A DNA stretch of 64,000 bases from Skermanella rosea. GTDB lineage: Bacteria > Pseudomonadota > Alphaproteobacteria > Azospirillales > Azospirillaceae. The DNA lies in contig NZ_CP086111.1 in the NCBI RefSeq assembly GCF_016806835.2, forward strand, positions 2,181,001-2,245,000, given 5' to 3'. The notes under the pieces are model-generated. The model was not told where the DNA came from and made no database searches. It saw only the letters and a program-made list of their open reading frames with translations. The translations under genes and the position numbers were made by a program. Positions 27,748-36,198 of the stretch are shown in pieces (position 1 is the stretch's first letter; each line of letters opens with the position of its first letter).

Positions 27748-29114
27748 TCAACAGATCTTTTGCCGGAGAGCTACGCCCTCGCACATTGTTGCGAAACGGG
27801 CGTAGCCTCTGGCAAAAGTGATGGGTCCAGCCGGCTTGGATTTGGGATAGCCGTCCCAGCCGCCCAAACGGGCGATAAACCATGCGGCCCAAGCCAGCGT
27901 GTCGGGCGGATGTGGGTTTTTGCGGGCGGCGGTGCGGCCTTCCAGACGTGGTTGTAGGGCGATCAGGACGCTGACCTGCTGTGCGGAGAAAGTGTCGTCG
28001 ATCGGGCGAACCAGGACGCCGTCGCGAACGCCGAGCAGTTGCAGGATGTGCGTGGCGGCGACCAGGGCGACGAAAGCCAGCCGCTGAAGGGCGTCGGCGC
28101 TTTCGACCTGGCTCGACTCGATATCCAGCCCCTGCGTCTTGAGAGTACGGAAAAGCTGCTCGATGGTCCAGCGCCGCCGGTACCAAAGCACGATTTCCAA
28201 GGCTTTTGCGGTGTCCTCGACCTGATGTGTCGTCAGCAGCCGCCAATGTACCGGGTCTTCTCCGGCGGGGGCGTCCACTTCGCGAACATCGACCATTCGA
28301 AGGGCGAGCGCCGGTGCGGCGCCGGGGTGTGTCCCGTTCCTGGGCCGTTTCACCGCGACCGCGCCGTAGCGCAGTTCCAGGGTCGCCGTGCGGGCCGAGC
28401 GCTTGCCGGGGCGTTCGGGAAGGTCCAGCGTGAAGCGCTCCGCCACCGCCAGCGCGTCGCTCCAGGCGTATAAGTAGCCGCCTCCGGCCAGCGCCCTGTC
28501 GCGGCAGGCCCGCGTCAGAAGATCGAAACCCGTTTCCGGCAGCCGCTCCCATTCCTCGTAGATGTCGCTTTCGCGGTCGGCGACGACCGTGACGTGCCGG
28601 GCCGTATCGAGATAGTGCTTGGCTGTCTGCGCGCCCTCCAGCCAGCGCATCGATTCCTTGCTCTCGATCGGCAGAGCCCGACGGTGCTTGGCCGCGGTTT
28701 CATGACGGGCGTAGACCTGCGCTCCGACAAGTCCCAGACAAGCTCCGCTTTCGGCCTCGACCGCCAGCACCGGATGGACGAACAGCCCGGCGTCCCGGCC
28801 ATTGCCCACGGTGCCCAGGCCCCGCGTTCGTCCGGCATGGGCCTGATAGTTCAATTCGCTGGTGTCCTGGATGGCCAGAACATGCAGGCCGACGACGCGC
28901 GCCCGCATCTGCTCGCCGATCGTGCATTCCATTTCCACCAGTCTTACCTTGGCATTGTTCAGCCAACGCCCGAAGCGAGCCTCTTCGATCCGGTCGTTCG
29001 ACAAACGCCGAATGCGGACGGTCGAGCGCTCGACCATCCTTTGCAGCAGTTGCCGCCCCCTTTTTTCAGCCGTTCATCGTTGAAACGGCCGACGATATCA
29101 ACCTGAATGTCCAT
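27748..29114 (-). CDS. IS4-family transposase, apparently needing a -1 frameshift
   Basis: The main frame (27748-29037) encodes a DDE transposase with Asp in LAIQDTSELNY, Asp in VVADRESDIYEEW and the IS4 YREK signature YRRRWTIEQLFRTLK. The expected N-terminus (MDIQVDIVGRFNDERLKK) lies in another frame starting at 29114. Reading slips -1 at AAAAAAGGGGG (29066-29056 on the minus strand) and would give FNDERLKKRGRQLLQRMVERS, which resembles intact IS4 N-termini. The fused product is about 455 aa. The same run is found in copy B, arguing for programmed slippage or a shared mutation. Without slippage, a 429-aa form lacking the N-terminus could start at 29037. Confidence 0.82.
29056..29066 (-). promoter_or_regulatory. 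Putative slippery frameshift site in IS4 copy A
   Basis: On the minus strand the run is A6 followed by G5, at the exact point where the N-terminal frame must join the main frame. A6G is a classical -1 slippage sequence in insertion elements. The identical run occurs in copy B at 33021-33031. Confidence 0.55.
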
Positions 29115-29233
29115 TCGTGACGCCCTCCGCCTGAGAACGTCACGAACAGAATCACATCCCCGCCAAACTACGCAACTACAGCGACAAACCCGAGTCAACC
29201 TGCCGCACCTAAAAAGATCTGTTGATAGATTAG

Positions 29234-29244
29234 CCCAAAGGGGG
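29234..29244. repeat. Right 11-bp target duplication of IS4 copy A
   Basis: CCCAAAGGGGG, identical to 27729-27739. It continues into CGAGGGGGCGC and is mirrored by CCCTCGCCCCCTTGG about 45 bases later, so the target was a palindromic repeat. Confidence 0.85.
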
Positions 29245-29831
29245 CGAGGGGGCGCTGTATGGAAAGCGGTCGCCGCGAGCAAAGCTCCCTCGCCCCCTTG
29301 GGGGCTAGTCTATCAACAGATCTTTTGCCGGAGAGCTACGCCCTCGCACATTGTTGCGAAACGGGCGTAGCCTCTGGCAAAAGTGATGGGTCCAGCCGGC
29401 TTGGATTTGGGATAGCCGTCCCAGCCGCCCAAACGGGCGATAAACCATGCGGCCCAAGCCAGCGTGTCGGGCGGATGTGGGTTTTTGCGGGCGGCGGTGC
29501 GGCCTTCCAGACGTGGTTGTAGGGCGATCAGGACGCTGACCTGCTGTGCGGAGAAAGTGTCGTCGATCGGGCGAACCAGGACGCCGTCGCGAACGCCGAG
29601 CAGTTGCAGGATGTGCGTGGCGGCGACCAGGGCGACGAAAGCCAGCCGCTGAAGGGCGTCGGCGCTTTCGACCTGGCTCGACTCGATATCCAGCCCCTGC
29701 GTCTTGAGAGTACGGAAAAGCTGCTCAACCCGCCACTCCTAACACCTCTGTAAGTTTGACTGCTCCGAACCCGGCGCCCAGAGTGGGCTGCGACGCGTTG
29801 CTGTCGCTGGCACGATGGTTGGCAGGTCGCC

Positions 29832-30080
29832 ATGAGCGATCGGAGGCCGGCGAGCCCGGAGATCTGGCAGACTGTTCCGGCGGATCGGAAGTCCCACCTG
29901 ATCCGTCTCCTCGCCGGCATGGCCTGCCGCACCCTGGCGGTGCCCGAACCGTCGACGGAGGCGCCTCATGAGCACAATCACGGCTGTGGTCGCCGGACGC
30001 GACGGCGGCAAGCTGACGGCGGACCACTTGACCCGGTCGGCCGTCGTCTATGTCCGCCAATCGACCCTCCAGCAGGTTGA
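29832..30080 (+). CDS. Small ORF upstream of serine recombinase
   Basis: 82 codons starting MSDRRPASPEIWQTVPADRK, with AGG upstream of the ATG. The first ~35 residues (WQTVPADRKSHLIRLLAGMACRTL) look like a short helical protein often seen immediately before large serine recombinases in proteobacterial elements, as I recall. The 3' part overlaps the recombinase start by 113 bases and is probably under weak constraint. It may be a directionality or accessory factor, which is a guess. Confidence 0.4.
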   Translation: MSDRRPASPEIWQTVPADRKSHLIRLLAGMACRTLAVPEPSTEAPHEHNHGCGRRTRRRQADGGPLDPVGRRLCPPIDPPAG

Positions 30081-32097
30081 GCGCCACCAGGAATCCACTC
30101 GCCTGCAATACGCCCTGGTCGAGCGCGCCGTGACCCTGGGATGGCAGCGTCGCCAGATCCTCGTTATCGACGATGACCTCGGCCGATCCGCAAGCTCGGC
30201 CGAGGGCCGGCCCGGGTTCCAGCACCTCGTGGCCGAGGTCGGCCTGGGCCACGTCGGCATCGTGCTGGGCATCGAGATGTCGCGGTTGGCGCGGTCCTGC
30301 CGCGACTGGCACCAGTTGCTCGAGATCTGCGCGATCTTCGGGACGTTGCTCGGCGACGCCGAAGGCATCTACGACGCGAAGAATTTCAACGACCGCCTCC
30401 TGCTGGGCCTCAAGGGCACCATGAGCGAGGCCGAGTTGCACATCCTGAAGACGCGCATGCTGCATGGCAAGCAGGCCAAGGCCGACCGGGGCGCTCTCCA
30501 GCTCTGCCTGCCGCGCGGCTATGTCCGGCAGCCCGACGGGACCGTCATTCAGGATCCCGACGAGCAGGCGCGCGCCGTCGTCGCCCTGCTCTTCGACCTG
30601 TTCGACCGCCATCGGACGCTGAGCGGCGTCCTGCGCCACTTGGTCGAGCACGGGATCGAGCTGCCGTACCGGACCGGGGGACGGCCCGGCGAGCCGCTCG
30701 CCTGGCACCGCCCGAACCGGGCCACGCTGAGCAACCTCTTCCACAACCCGATCTACGCCGGGGCCTATTCCTACGGCCGACGGCCGACCGATCCGCGCCG
30801 CCAGAAGGCCGGGCGGCCCGGGACCGGCCGCCGGGTCGCCGCCCCGGGCGACTGGGCGGTGCTGCTCAAGGACCGCTTCCCCGCCTACATCACTTGGGAG
30901 CACTATGAGGCCAACCTTCGCCAACTCGAGGCCAACATGGCGCAGGCCACGGGGGTGAGCCGCGGCGGGACCGCGCTGCTGTCGGGACTGGTGGTCTGCG
31001 GCCGCTGCGGCCAGCGGATGACCACCCAGTACAGGAGCAACGGCCACGCCGCGCGCTACGTCTGCAACCGGGCGGCATCCAGCTACGCCGCGCCGCTGTG
31101 CCAATCCCTGGTCGCGGCGACCGTGGACGAGGCGGTCACGGCCCTGGTGCTGCAGGCGCTGGAGCCGGCCGCCCTCGAGGTCAGCCTGCGCGCCGCCGAG
31201 GACCTCGCCGCCGAACGCGCCGCGGTGCAGCGGCACTGGGCGCAGCGGCTCGAGCGGGCGCGCTACGAGGTGAAGCGGGCGTTCCGGCAATACGACGCGG
31301 TCGAGCCCGAGAACCGTCTGGTCGCCCGCACGCTGGAACGGCACTGGGAGGCGGCGCTGGCGGCCGAGGCCGACCTGCGGGCCGAGTACGAGCGCTTCCT
31401 CGCGCACCAGCCCGCCGTCCTCAGCGGCGAAGAGCAGGCGGAGATCCGCCGCCTGGCCGCGGATCTGCCGGCGCTCTGGCACGCCCCGACGACGACCATG
31501 GCGGACCGGCAGGCCGTCGTCCGCCAGATCCTCGACCGGGTGGTGGTCGGCGTGGAGGGCCACAGCGAGACCGTCACGCTGGAGTGCCGGTGGGCCGGCG
31601 GCCACAGCACCCGCACCACGCTGGCCCGGCCGGTCGCCCGCCTGGAACAGCTGAGCACCTACCCGGCGTTGCTGGAGCGGGTCGCCGCCCTGCATGCCGA
31701 CGGCCGGACGGCGCCGGCGATCGCCGACACGCTCAACGCGGAGGGCTGGGTCCCGCCCAAACGCCGCGGTCCCTTCTCGGCGGCAACGGTCCGGGGCCTG
31801 CTCTACCGGCAGGGGCTGAAGCGGTGGCCCAACGAGCGGGCCCGGCGCACCATGACGGCATCCCCGCACGATTGGACGCTGGAGGCCCTGGCCCGTCACC
31901 TGGACATCCCGAAGCCGACGCTCTACGCATGGCTTCGCAAGGGCGTGATCACCGGCCGGCTGGTCACCGGGGAGGGCAAGTCAGTCTGGATGATCCAGGC
32001 CGACGACGCCGAACTGGCCCGGCTACGGACCTTGCACGCGACGCCACGCATGTGGAACCCGGGCTCGCCCGACCCTGTCGAGGACGGCCCGATGTAA
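29968..32097 (+). CDS. Large serine recombinase
   Basis: A 709-aa protein. Residues ~24-170 form the resolvase domain with catalytic Ser32 in VVYVRQST, and GIEMSRLARSCRDW and GTMSEAELHILKTRM typical of the family. A recombinase domain follows (PDEQARAVVALLFDLF...LFHNPIYAGAYSYGRRP), then a zinc ribbon (VVCGRCGQRMTTQYRS...YVCNRA, partial Cys set), a coiled-coil-like region and two C-terminal HTH-like segments (TAPAIADTLNAEGWVPPKRRGPFSAATVRGLL and LEALARHLDIPKPTLYAWL). It probably catalyses integration and excision of its own 2.4-kb element. It lies antisense to the IS4 gene it interrupts. Confidence 0.9.
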   Translation: MSTITAVVAGRDGGKLTADHLTRSAVVYVRQSTLQQVERHQESTRLQYALVERAVTLGWQRRQILVIDDDLGRSASSAEGRPGFQHLVAEVGLGHVGIVLGIEMSRLARSCRDWHQLLEICAIFGTLLGDAEGIYDAKNFNDRLLLGLKGTMSEAELHILKTRMLHGKQAKADRGALQLCLPRGYVRQPDGTVIQDPDEQARAVVALLFDLFDRHRTLSGVLRHLVEHGIELPYRTGGRPGEPLAWHRPNRATLSNLFHNPIYAGAYSYGRRPTDPRRQKAGRPGTGRRVAAPGDWAVLLKDRFPAYITWEHYEANLRQLEANMAQATGVSRGGTALLSGLVVCGRCGQRMTTQYRSNGHAARYVCNRAASSYAAPLCQSLVAATVDEAVTALVLQALEPAALEVSLRAAEDLAAERAAVQRHWAQRLERARYEVKRAFRQYDAVEPENRLVARTLERHWEAALAAEADLRAEYERFLAHQPAVLSGEEQAEIRRLAADLPALWHAPTTTMADRQAVVRQILDRVVVGVEGHSETVTLECRWAGGHSTRTTLARPVARLEQLSTYPALLERVAALHADGRTAPAIADTLNAEGWVPPKRRGPFSAATVRGLLYRQGLKRWPNERARRTMTASPHDWTLEALARHLDIPKPTLYAWLRKGVITGRLVTGEGKSVWMIQADDAELARLRTLHATPRMWNPGSPDPVEDGPM

Positions 32098-33343
32098 TTA
32101 CGGAGGCATCATGTCTGGTCGATCTCGATGGTCCAGCGCCGCCGGTACCAAAGCACGATTTCCAAGGCTTTTGCGGTGTCCTCGACCTGATGTGTCGTCA
32201 GCAGCCGCCAATGTACCGGGTCTTCTCCGGCGGGGGCGTCCACTTCGCGAACATCGACCATTCGAAGGGCGAGCGCCGGTGCGGCGCCGGGGTGTGTCCC
32301 GTTCCTGGGCCGTTTCACCGCGACCGCGCCGTAGCGCAGTTCCAGGGTCGCCGTGCGGGCCGAGCGCTTGCCGGGGCGTTCGGGAAGGTCCAGCGTGAAG
32401 CGCTCCGCCACCGCCAGCGCGTCGCTCCAGGCGTATAAGTAGCCGCCTCCGGCCAGCGCCCTGTCGCGGCAGGCCCGCGTCAGAAGATCGAAACCCGCTT
32501 CCGGCAGCCGCTCCCATTCCTCGTAGATGTCGCTTTCGCGGTCGGCGACGACCGTGACGTGCCGGGCCGTATCGAGATAGTGCTTGGCTGTCTGCGCGCC
32601 CTCCAGCCAGCGCATCGATTCCTTGCTCTCGATCGGCAGAGCCCGACGGTGCTTGGCCGCGGTTTCATGACGGGCGTAGACCTGCGCTCCGACAAGTCCC
32701 AGACAAGCTCCGCTTTCGGCCTCGACCGCCAGCACCGGATGGACGAACAGCCCGGCGTCCCGGCCATTGCCCACGGTGCCCAGGCCCCGCGTTCGTCCGG
32801 CATGGGCCTGATAGTTCAATTCGCTGGTGTCCTGGATGGCCAGAACATGCAGGCCGACGACGCGCGCCCGCATCTGCTCGCCGATCGTGCATTCCATTTC
32901 CACCAGTCTTACCTTGGCATTGTTCAGCCAACGCCCGAAGCGAGCCTCTTCGATCCGGTCGTTCGACAAACGCCGAATGCGGACGGTCGAGCGCTCGACC
33001 ATCCTTTGCAGCAGTTGCCGCCCCCTTTTTTCAGCCGTTCATCGTTGAAACGGCCGACGATATCAACCTGAATGTCCATTCGTGACGCCCTCCGCCTGAG
33101 AACGTCACGAACAGAATCACATCCTCGCCAAACTACGCAACTACAGCGACAAACCCGAGTCAACCTGCCGCACCTAAAAAGATCTGTTGATAGATTAGCG
33201 GTCATGATGAGAGGGGGAGCCTCTGCCCGGATCTTTTGGTTTTTGTAGGGCGGGCGCTGCGGTCGCGGACGGCCGGCGCGTTGGTGTCAGCGATCTTTAG
33301 GCCGGCCTACGAGGACAGGCCATAATGATGGTGCCGGTGCGGA

Positions 33344-34171
33344 TTACTGGAACAGGCCGAGCAGGGCCTGGGGGGCCTGGTTGGCGATCGACAGGGACTG
33401 GCCGGAAAGCTGCTGCTTGGCCTGGGCGGCCGACAGGGCGGCGGCTTCCTTGGCCAGGTCGGCGTCCACGATCTCGCCCAGCCCGGTGTTGGTGGCGTCG
33501 ATGATCGAGTTGTTGGACTTGATGGAGTTGTTGACGCTCTTGGCGTCGGCCGACAAGGTGTTCAGGGCGGAGCCGAGGGTGTTTTCGGCCTGGGCGAATT
33601 GGCCGCCGGGCTGGAGCAGGGAGGCGGCGGCGCCGGCGGTGGAGACGTCGGCGCTGGACAGCACGTTCACGAGAGAGGTCTGGAGGTCCTGCGCCCTGAC
33701 CGAGACGGAGCCGCCGCTGCCGTTGGAGACGATGTTCTGGTTCTGCGCGCCCTGGTCGAGCAGGTTGACGCCGTTGTACTTGGCGTCCTTGACGAAAGCG
33801 CCGATGTCGCCGACCTGATTTTTGAACTGGGCCTGATAGTTCGCGCGGTCGTCCGCGCTGAGGGACGGGTCGGACAGTTTGATCAGCGTGGCCCTGGCAT
33901 CCTGGAGGGACGAGGAGATGAACTGCCCGGCCTTGACCGCGACGTCGATCATGCCCTTGCCGACGGCAAGACGCTCGTTCGCGGCGCCCAGCGCGGCCGT
34001 GTCGCCGCGCAATCCCTCGGCGACGCTGAAGGCGGCGCCGTTGTCATAGGCATCCGCGACCTTGCGCCCGGAGGCGATCCGCTTCTGCGACGCCTGCACG
34101 GCACTCTCCGCCGCGCCGAAGCTGCGGATCGAAGAATAGGAACCGGTGTTGGTGTTGAGTGAACTGATCAT
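33344..34171 (-). CDS. Flagellin (lateral type)
   Basis: A 275-aa flagellin starting MISSLNTNTGSYSSIRSF. It has the conserved N-terminal helical domain (AVQASQKRIASGRKVADAYDNGAAFSVAEGLRGD) and C-terminal domain (DADLAKEAAALSAAQAKQQLSGQSLSIANQAPQALLGLFQ), joined by a very short central region, so the surface domain is minimal. The length matches short alphaproteobacterial lateral flagellins. No other flagellar gene is nearby, so it is a detached filament gene, and export and assembly depend on distant loci. The protein is secreted through the flagellar apparatus without a cleaved signal. Confidence 0.93.
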   Translation of the reverse strand: MISSLNTNTGSYSSIRSFGAAESAVQASQKRIASGRKVADAYDNGAAFSVAEGLRGDTAALGAANERLAVGKGMIDVAVKAGQFISSSLQDARATLIKLSDPSLSADDRANYQAQFKNQVGDIGAFVKDAKYNGVNLLDQGAQNQNIVSNGSGGSVSVRAQDLQTSLVNVLSSADVSTAGAAASLLQPGGQFAQAENTLGSALNTLSADAKSVNNSIKSNNSIIDATNTGLGEIVDADLAKEAAALSAAQAKQQLSGQSLSIANQAPQALLGLFQ

Positions 34172-34189
34172 GCCGTCACCTCGGCATCG

Positions 34190-34218
34190 AAATTACCTCT
34201 TTATTGCGGATAAGTCAA
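34190..34218 (-). promoter_or_regulatory. Sigma-70-like promoter of flagellin gene
   Basis: On the minus strand TTGACT is followed by a 17-base spacer and TAATTT, ending about 18 bases before the flagellin ATG. The box quality is good, but the short leader means transcription would start very close to the ribosome site. Confidence 0.5.
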
Positions 34219-34240
34219 TCGGCTTCCAACCTGGACACCT

Positions 34241-36076
34241 ATGCACGCATACTTTGAAAATCTGCTCGACGCCCTGGCGCCGGCCGACATCGTCCAGCCG
34301 CCGCAACGTCCCGGCGCGTTCATCAGCTACTTCCTGAAGCCGATCGGCGGATTGCTGGCCGTCACCCTGGCGGTGGCGGGACTCGCGTCCTTCTCCGAGC
34401 TGGCGCTCTACGCCTTCCTGGGCTGGCTGGTGGACTGGATGGCGACCACCCCGCGGGAGGAGTTCCTTCAGGTCCACGGCTGGTCGCTGGCGGGGATGGC
34501 GCTGGTCGCGGTCGTGATCCGTCCGGTGCTGGTGCTGGCGTCGCGAGGGCTGATCAACCTGACGCTGATCCCGGCGCTGACCAGCCGGGTCCGGTGGCGG
34601 AACTACCGCTGGGTGCTTCGGCAGAGCCTGACCTTCTTCCAGAACGATTTCGCCGGGCGGGTCGCGCAGAAGGTCATGCAGACCGGGCCGGCGCTGCGCG
34701 AGGCGGTCGTCAACGTGATCGACGGCGTCTGGTTCCTGGTCACGTTCCTGGTCGGCGCGATAGCGCTGTTCGCGGCGCTGGACTGGCGGCTGCTGATCCC
34801 GGTGCTGGCCTGGATGACCGGCTATTCCGCCGTCATCTGGGTCATGGTGCCGCCGGTCCGCCGCAAGTCGGAAGCCCTGTCGGAGGCGACCTCGGCGCTG
34901 TCCGGCCGGGTGGTGGACAGCTACACCAACATCCTGTCGGTCAAGCTGTTCGCCCACGCCGAGCGGGAGGACGAGTTCGTCCGGAGCGGGCTGGTGCGGC
35001 AGCTCTCGGCCTACCGCGTGGTGATGCGCGCGATCTTCGACATGACGGTGGCCCTGACGGTGCTGAACAGCCTGCTGCTGTTCGCCATGACGGCGCTGGC
35101 GATCCATCTCTGGCTGGCGGGGTCGATCTCCGCCGGGGCGATCGCGGTGGCGACCGGGCTGATCATCCGCCTGACCCAGATGTCGGGCTGGATCCTGCGC
35201 ACCGTCACGACGTTGTTCGAGAATATCGGCACCATCGAGAACGGCATCGAGACGATCTCCAAACCCCACGGTGTGACTGACCGGCCGAGGGCGCCCGACC
35301 TGACGGTGACGCGCGGGGCGATCCGGTTCGAGAACGTGCGCTTCCACTACGGCAAGGAGGGCGGCGTGATCGAGAACCTGTCGCTCGACATCCGTCCGGG
35401 CGAGAAGGTCGGGCTGGTCGGACGGTCGGGCGCCGGGAAATCCACGCTGGTGAACCTGCTGCTGCGATTCTACGACCTGGAGGGCGGCCGCATCCTGATC
35501 GACGGCACGGACATCTCGACGGTGACCCAGTCCAGCCTGCGGGCCCATATCGGCGTGGTGAGCCAGGACACGGGGCTGCTGCACCGCTCGATCGCCGACA
35601 ATATCCGCTACGGCCGGCCGGACGCCACCCGGGAGGACATGGTCCGGGCGGCGCGGCTGGCGGAGGCGGACGGGTTCATCGACGGGTTGAGCGACCAGCG
35701 CGGGCGCGGCGGCTACGACGTGCTGGTCGGCGAGCGCGGCGTCAAGCTGTCGGGCGGGCAGCGCCAGCGGATCGCCATCGCCCGCGTGATCCTGAAGGAC
35801 GCGCCCATCCTGGTGCTGGACGAGGCGACCTCCGCCCTGGATTCGGAGGTCGAGGCCGCGATCCAGGGGCAGCTTAAGACCCTGATGGAAGGCAAGACCG
35901 TGATCGCCATCGCGCATCGCCTGTCCACGATCGCGGCGCTGGACCGGCTGGTGGTGATGGACGGCGGGCGGATCGTGGAGGAAGGCAGCCACCGCGAGCT
36001 GGTCCGGCGCGGCGGCCTCTACGCCCGCCTGTGGGAGCGCCAGTCCGGCGGCTTCCTGGGGCTGCCGGCGGAGTGA
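34241..36076 (+). CDS. ABC exporter, fused membrane and ATPase domains
   Basis: A 611-aa half-transporter starting MHAYFENLLDALAPADIV. Six membrane helices occupy residues ~25-330. The ATPase domain has GRSGAGKST, a Q-loop (GVVSQDTGLLHRS), LSGGQRQR, ILVLDEATSALD and the H-loop IAIAHRLSTI. All catalytic residues are intact. It is divergent from flagellin with about 70 bases between starts. It differs from the iron-island exporter at 5.6 kb. Substrate unknown; the family moves lipids, drugs or peptides out of the cytoplasm. Confidence 0.9.
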   Translation: MHAYFENLLDALAPADIVQPPQRPGAFISYFLKPIGGLLAVTLAVAGLASFSELALYAFLGWLVDWMATTPREEFLQVHGWSLAGMALVAVVIRPVLVLASRGLINLTLIPALTSRVRWRNYRWVLRQSLTFFQNDFAGRVAQKVMQTGPALREAVVNVIDGVWFLVTFLVGAIALFAALDWRLLIPVLAWMTGYSAVIWVMVPPVRRKSEALSEATSALSGRVVDSYTNILSVKLFAHAEREDEFVRSGLVRQLSAYRVVMRAIFDMTVALTVLNSLLLFAMTALAIHLWLAGSISAGAIAVATGLIIRLTQMSGWILRTVTTLFENIGTIENGIETISKPHGVTDRPRAPDLTVTRGAIRFENVRFHYGKEGGVIENLSLDIRPGEKVGLVGRSGAGKSTLVNLLLRFYDLEGGRILIDGTDISTVTQSSLRAHIGVVSQDTGLLHRSIADNIRYGRPDATREDMVRAARLAEADGFIDGLSDQRGRGGYDVLVGERGVKLSGGQRQRIAIARVILKDAPILVLDEATSALDSEVEAAIQGQLKTLMEGKTVIAIAHRLSTIAALDRLVVMDGGRIVEEGSHRELVRRGGLYARLWERQSGGFLGLPAE

Positions 36077-36117
36077 AGGGGCGTCTTGACGGGGCGGCGG
36101 GAGCGGTGGTTTGATTG

Positions 36118-36137
36118 GTTCTCTAACAAAATAGAAC
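36118..36137. promoter_or_regulatory. Inverted repeat before sugar transporter operon
   Basis: GTTCT-N10-AGAAC is centred about 75 bases upstream of the binding-protein ATG. It could be an operator for a sugar-responsive repressor, but none is encoded nearby. The half-sites are only 5 bases, so chance is possible. Confidence 0.25.
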
Positions 36138-36198
36138 GGTCCGCACGAACGGCATCCGGAAAGGCCCACAAGGGCCGGCATCCACTGGGAGGAAGCAC

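Larger units (their letters stand above)
27740..29233 (-). mobile_element. IS4-family element, copy A (intact)
   Basis: The 1494-bp element has near-perfect terminal repeats, CTAGTCTATCAACAGATCTT at the left and the complement of CTAATCTATCAACAGATCTT at the right, and an 11-bp target duplication. It encodes one transposase on the minus strand. The same element recurs at 29305-33198 with only a few base differences, so the copies are recent. Confidence 0.93.
29727..32126 (+). mobile_element. Large-serine-recombinase element inserted in IS4 copy B
   Basis: Comparison with copy A shows 2400 extra bases. The left junction is CTGCTC/AACCCGCC and the right junction ends GATCTC/GATGG; only CTC or TC is shared at the two ends, as expected for serine recombinases, which act on a tiny core. 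It carries one recombinase and one small upstream ORF. No terminal inverted repeats were seen. Confidence 0.75.
29313..33079 (-). pseudogene. IS4-family transposase of copy B, interrupted
   Basis: The N-terminal part is at 32127-33079 (including the MDIQVD start at 33079 and the A6G5 run), and the C-terminal part at 29313-29726. The break falls inside the YREK signature, right after YRRRWTIE. All residues otherwise match copy A. The protein cannot be made in one piece, although copy A could mobilise this copy in trans. Confidence 0.85.
29305..33198 (-). mobile_element. IS4-family element, copy B, split by a serine-recombinase element
   Basis: Both terminal repeats are present and the sequence is almost identical to copy A (one visible change turns the Thr codon in LPETGF into Ala). 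It is interrupted at 29726/32127 by about 2.4 kb. The flanks are not duplicated: CCCCTTGGGG on the left, CGGTCATGATG on the right. This points to a recombination or deletion beside it and not a simple insertion. Confidence 0.88.

Noticed and set aside
34193-36181. A 662-codon minus-strand frame opposite the ABC exporter
   Set aside because: Shadow frame rich in His, Arg, Gln and Asp with no domain; the plus-strand exporter has intact ATPase motifs.
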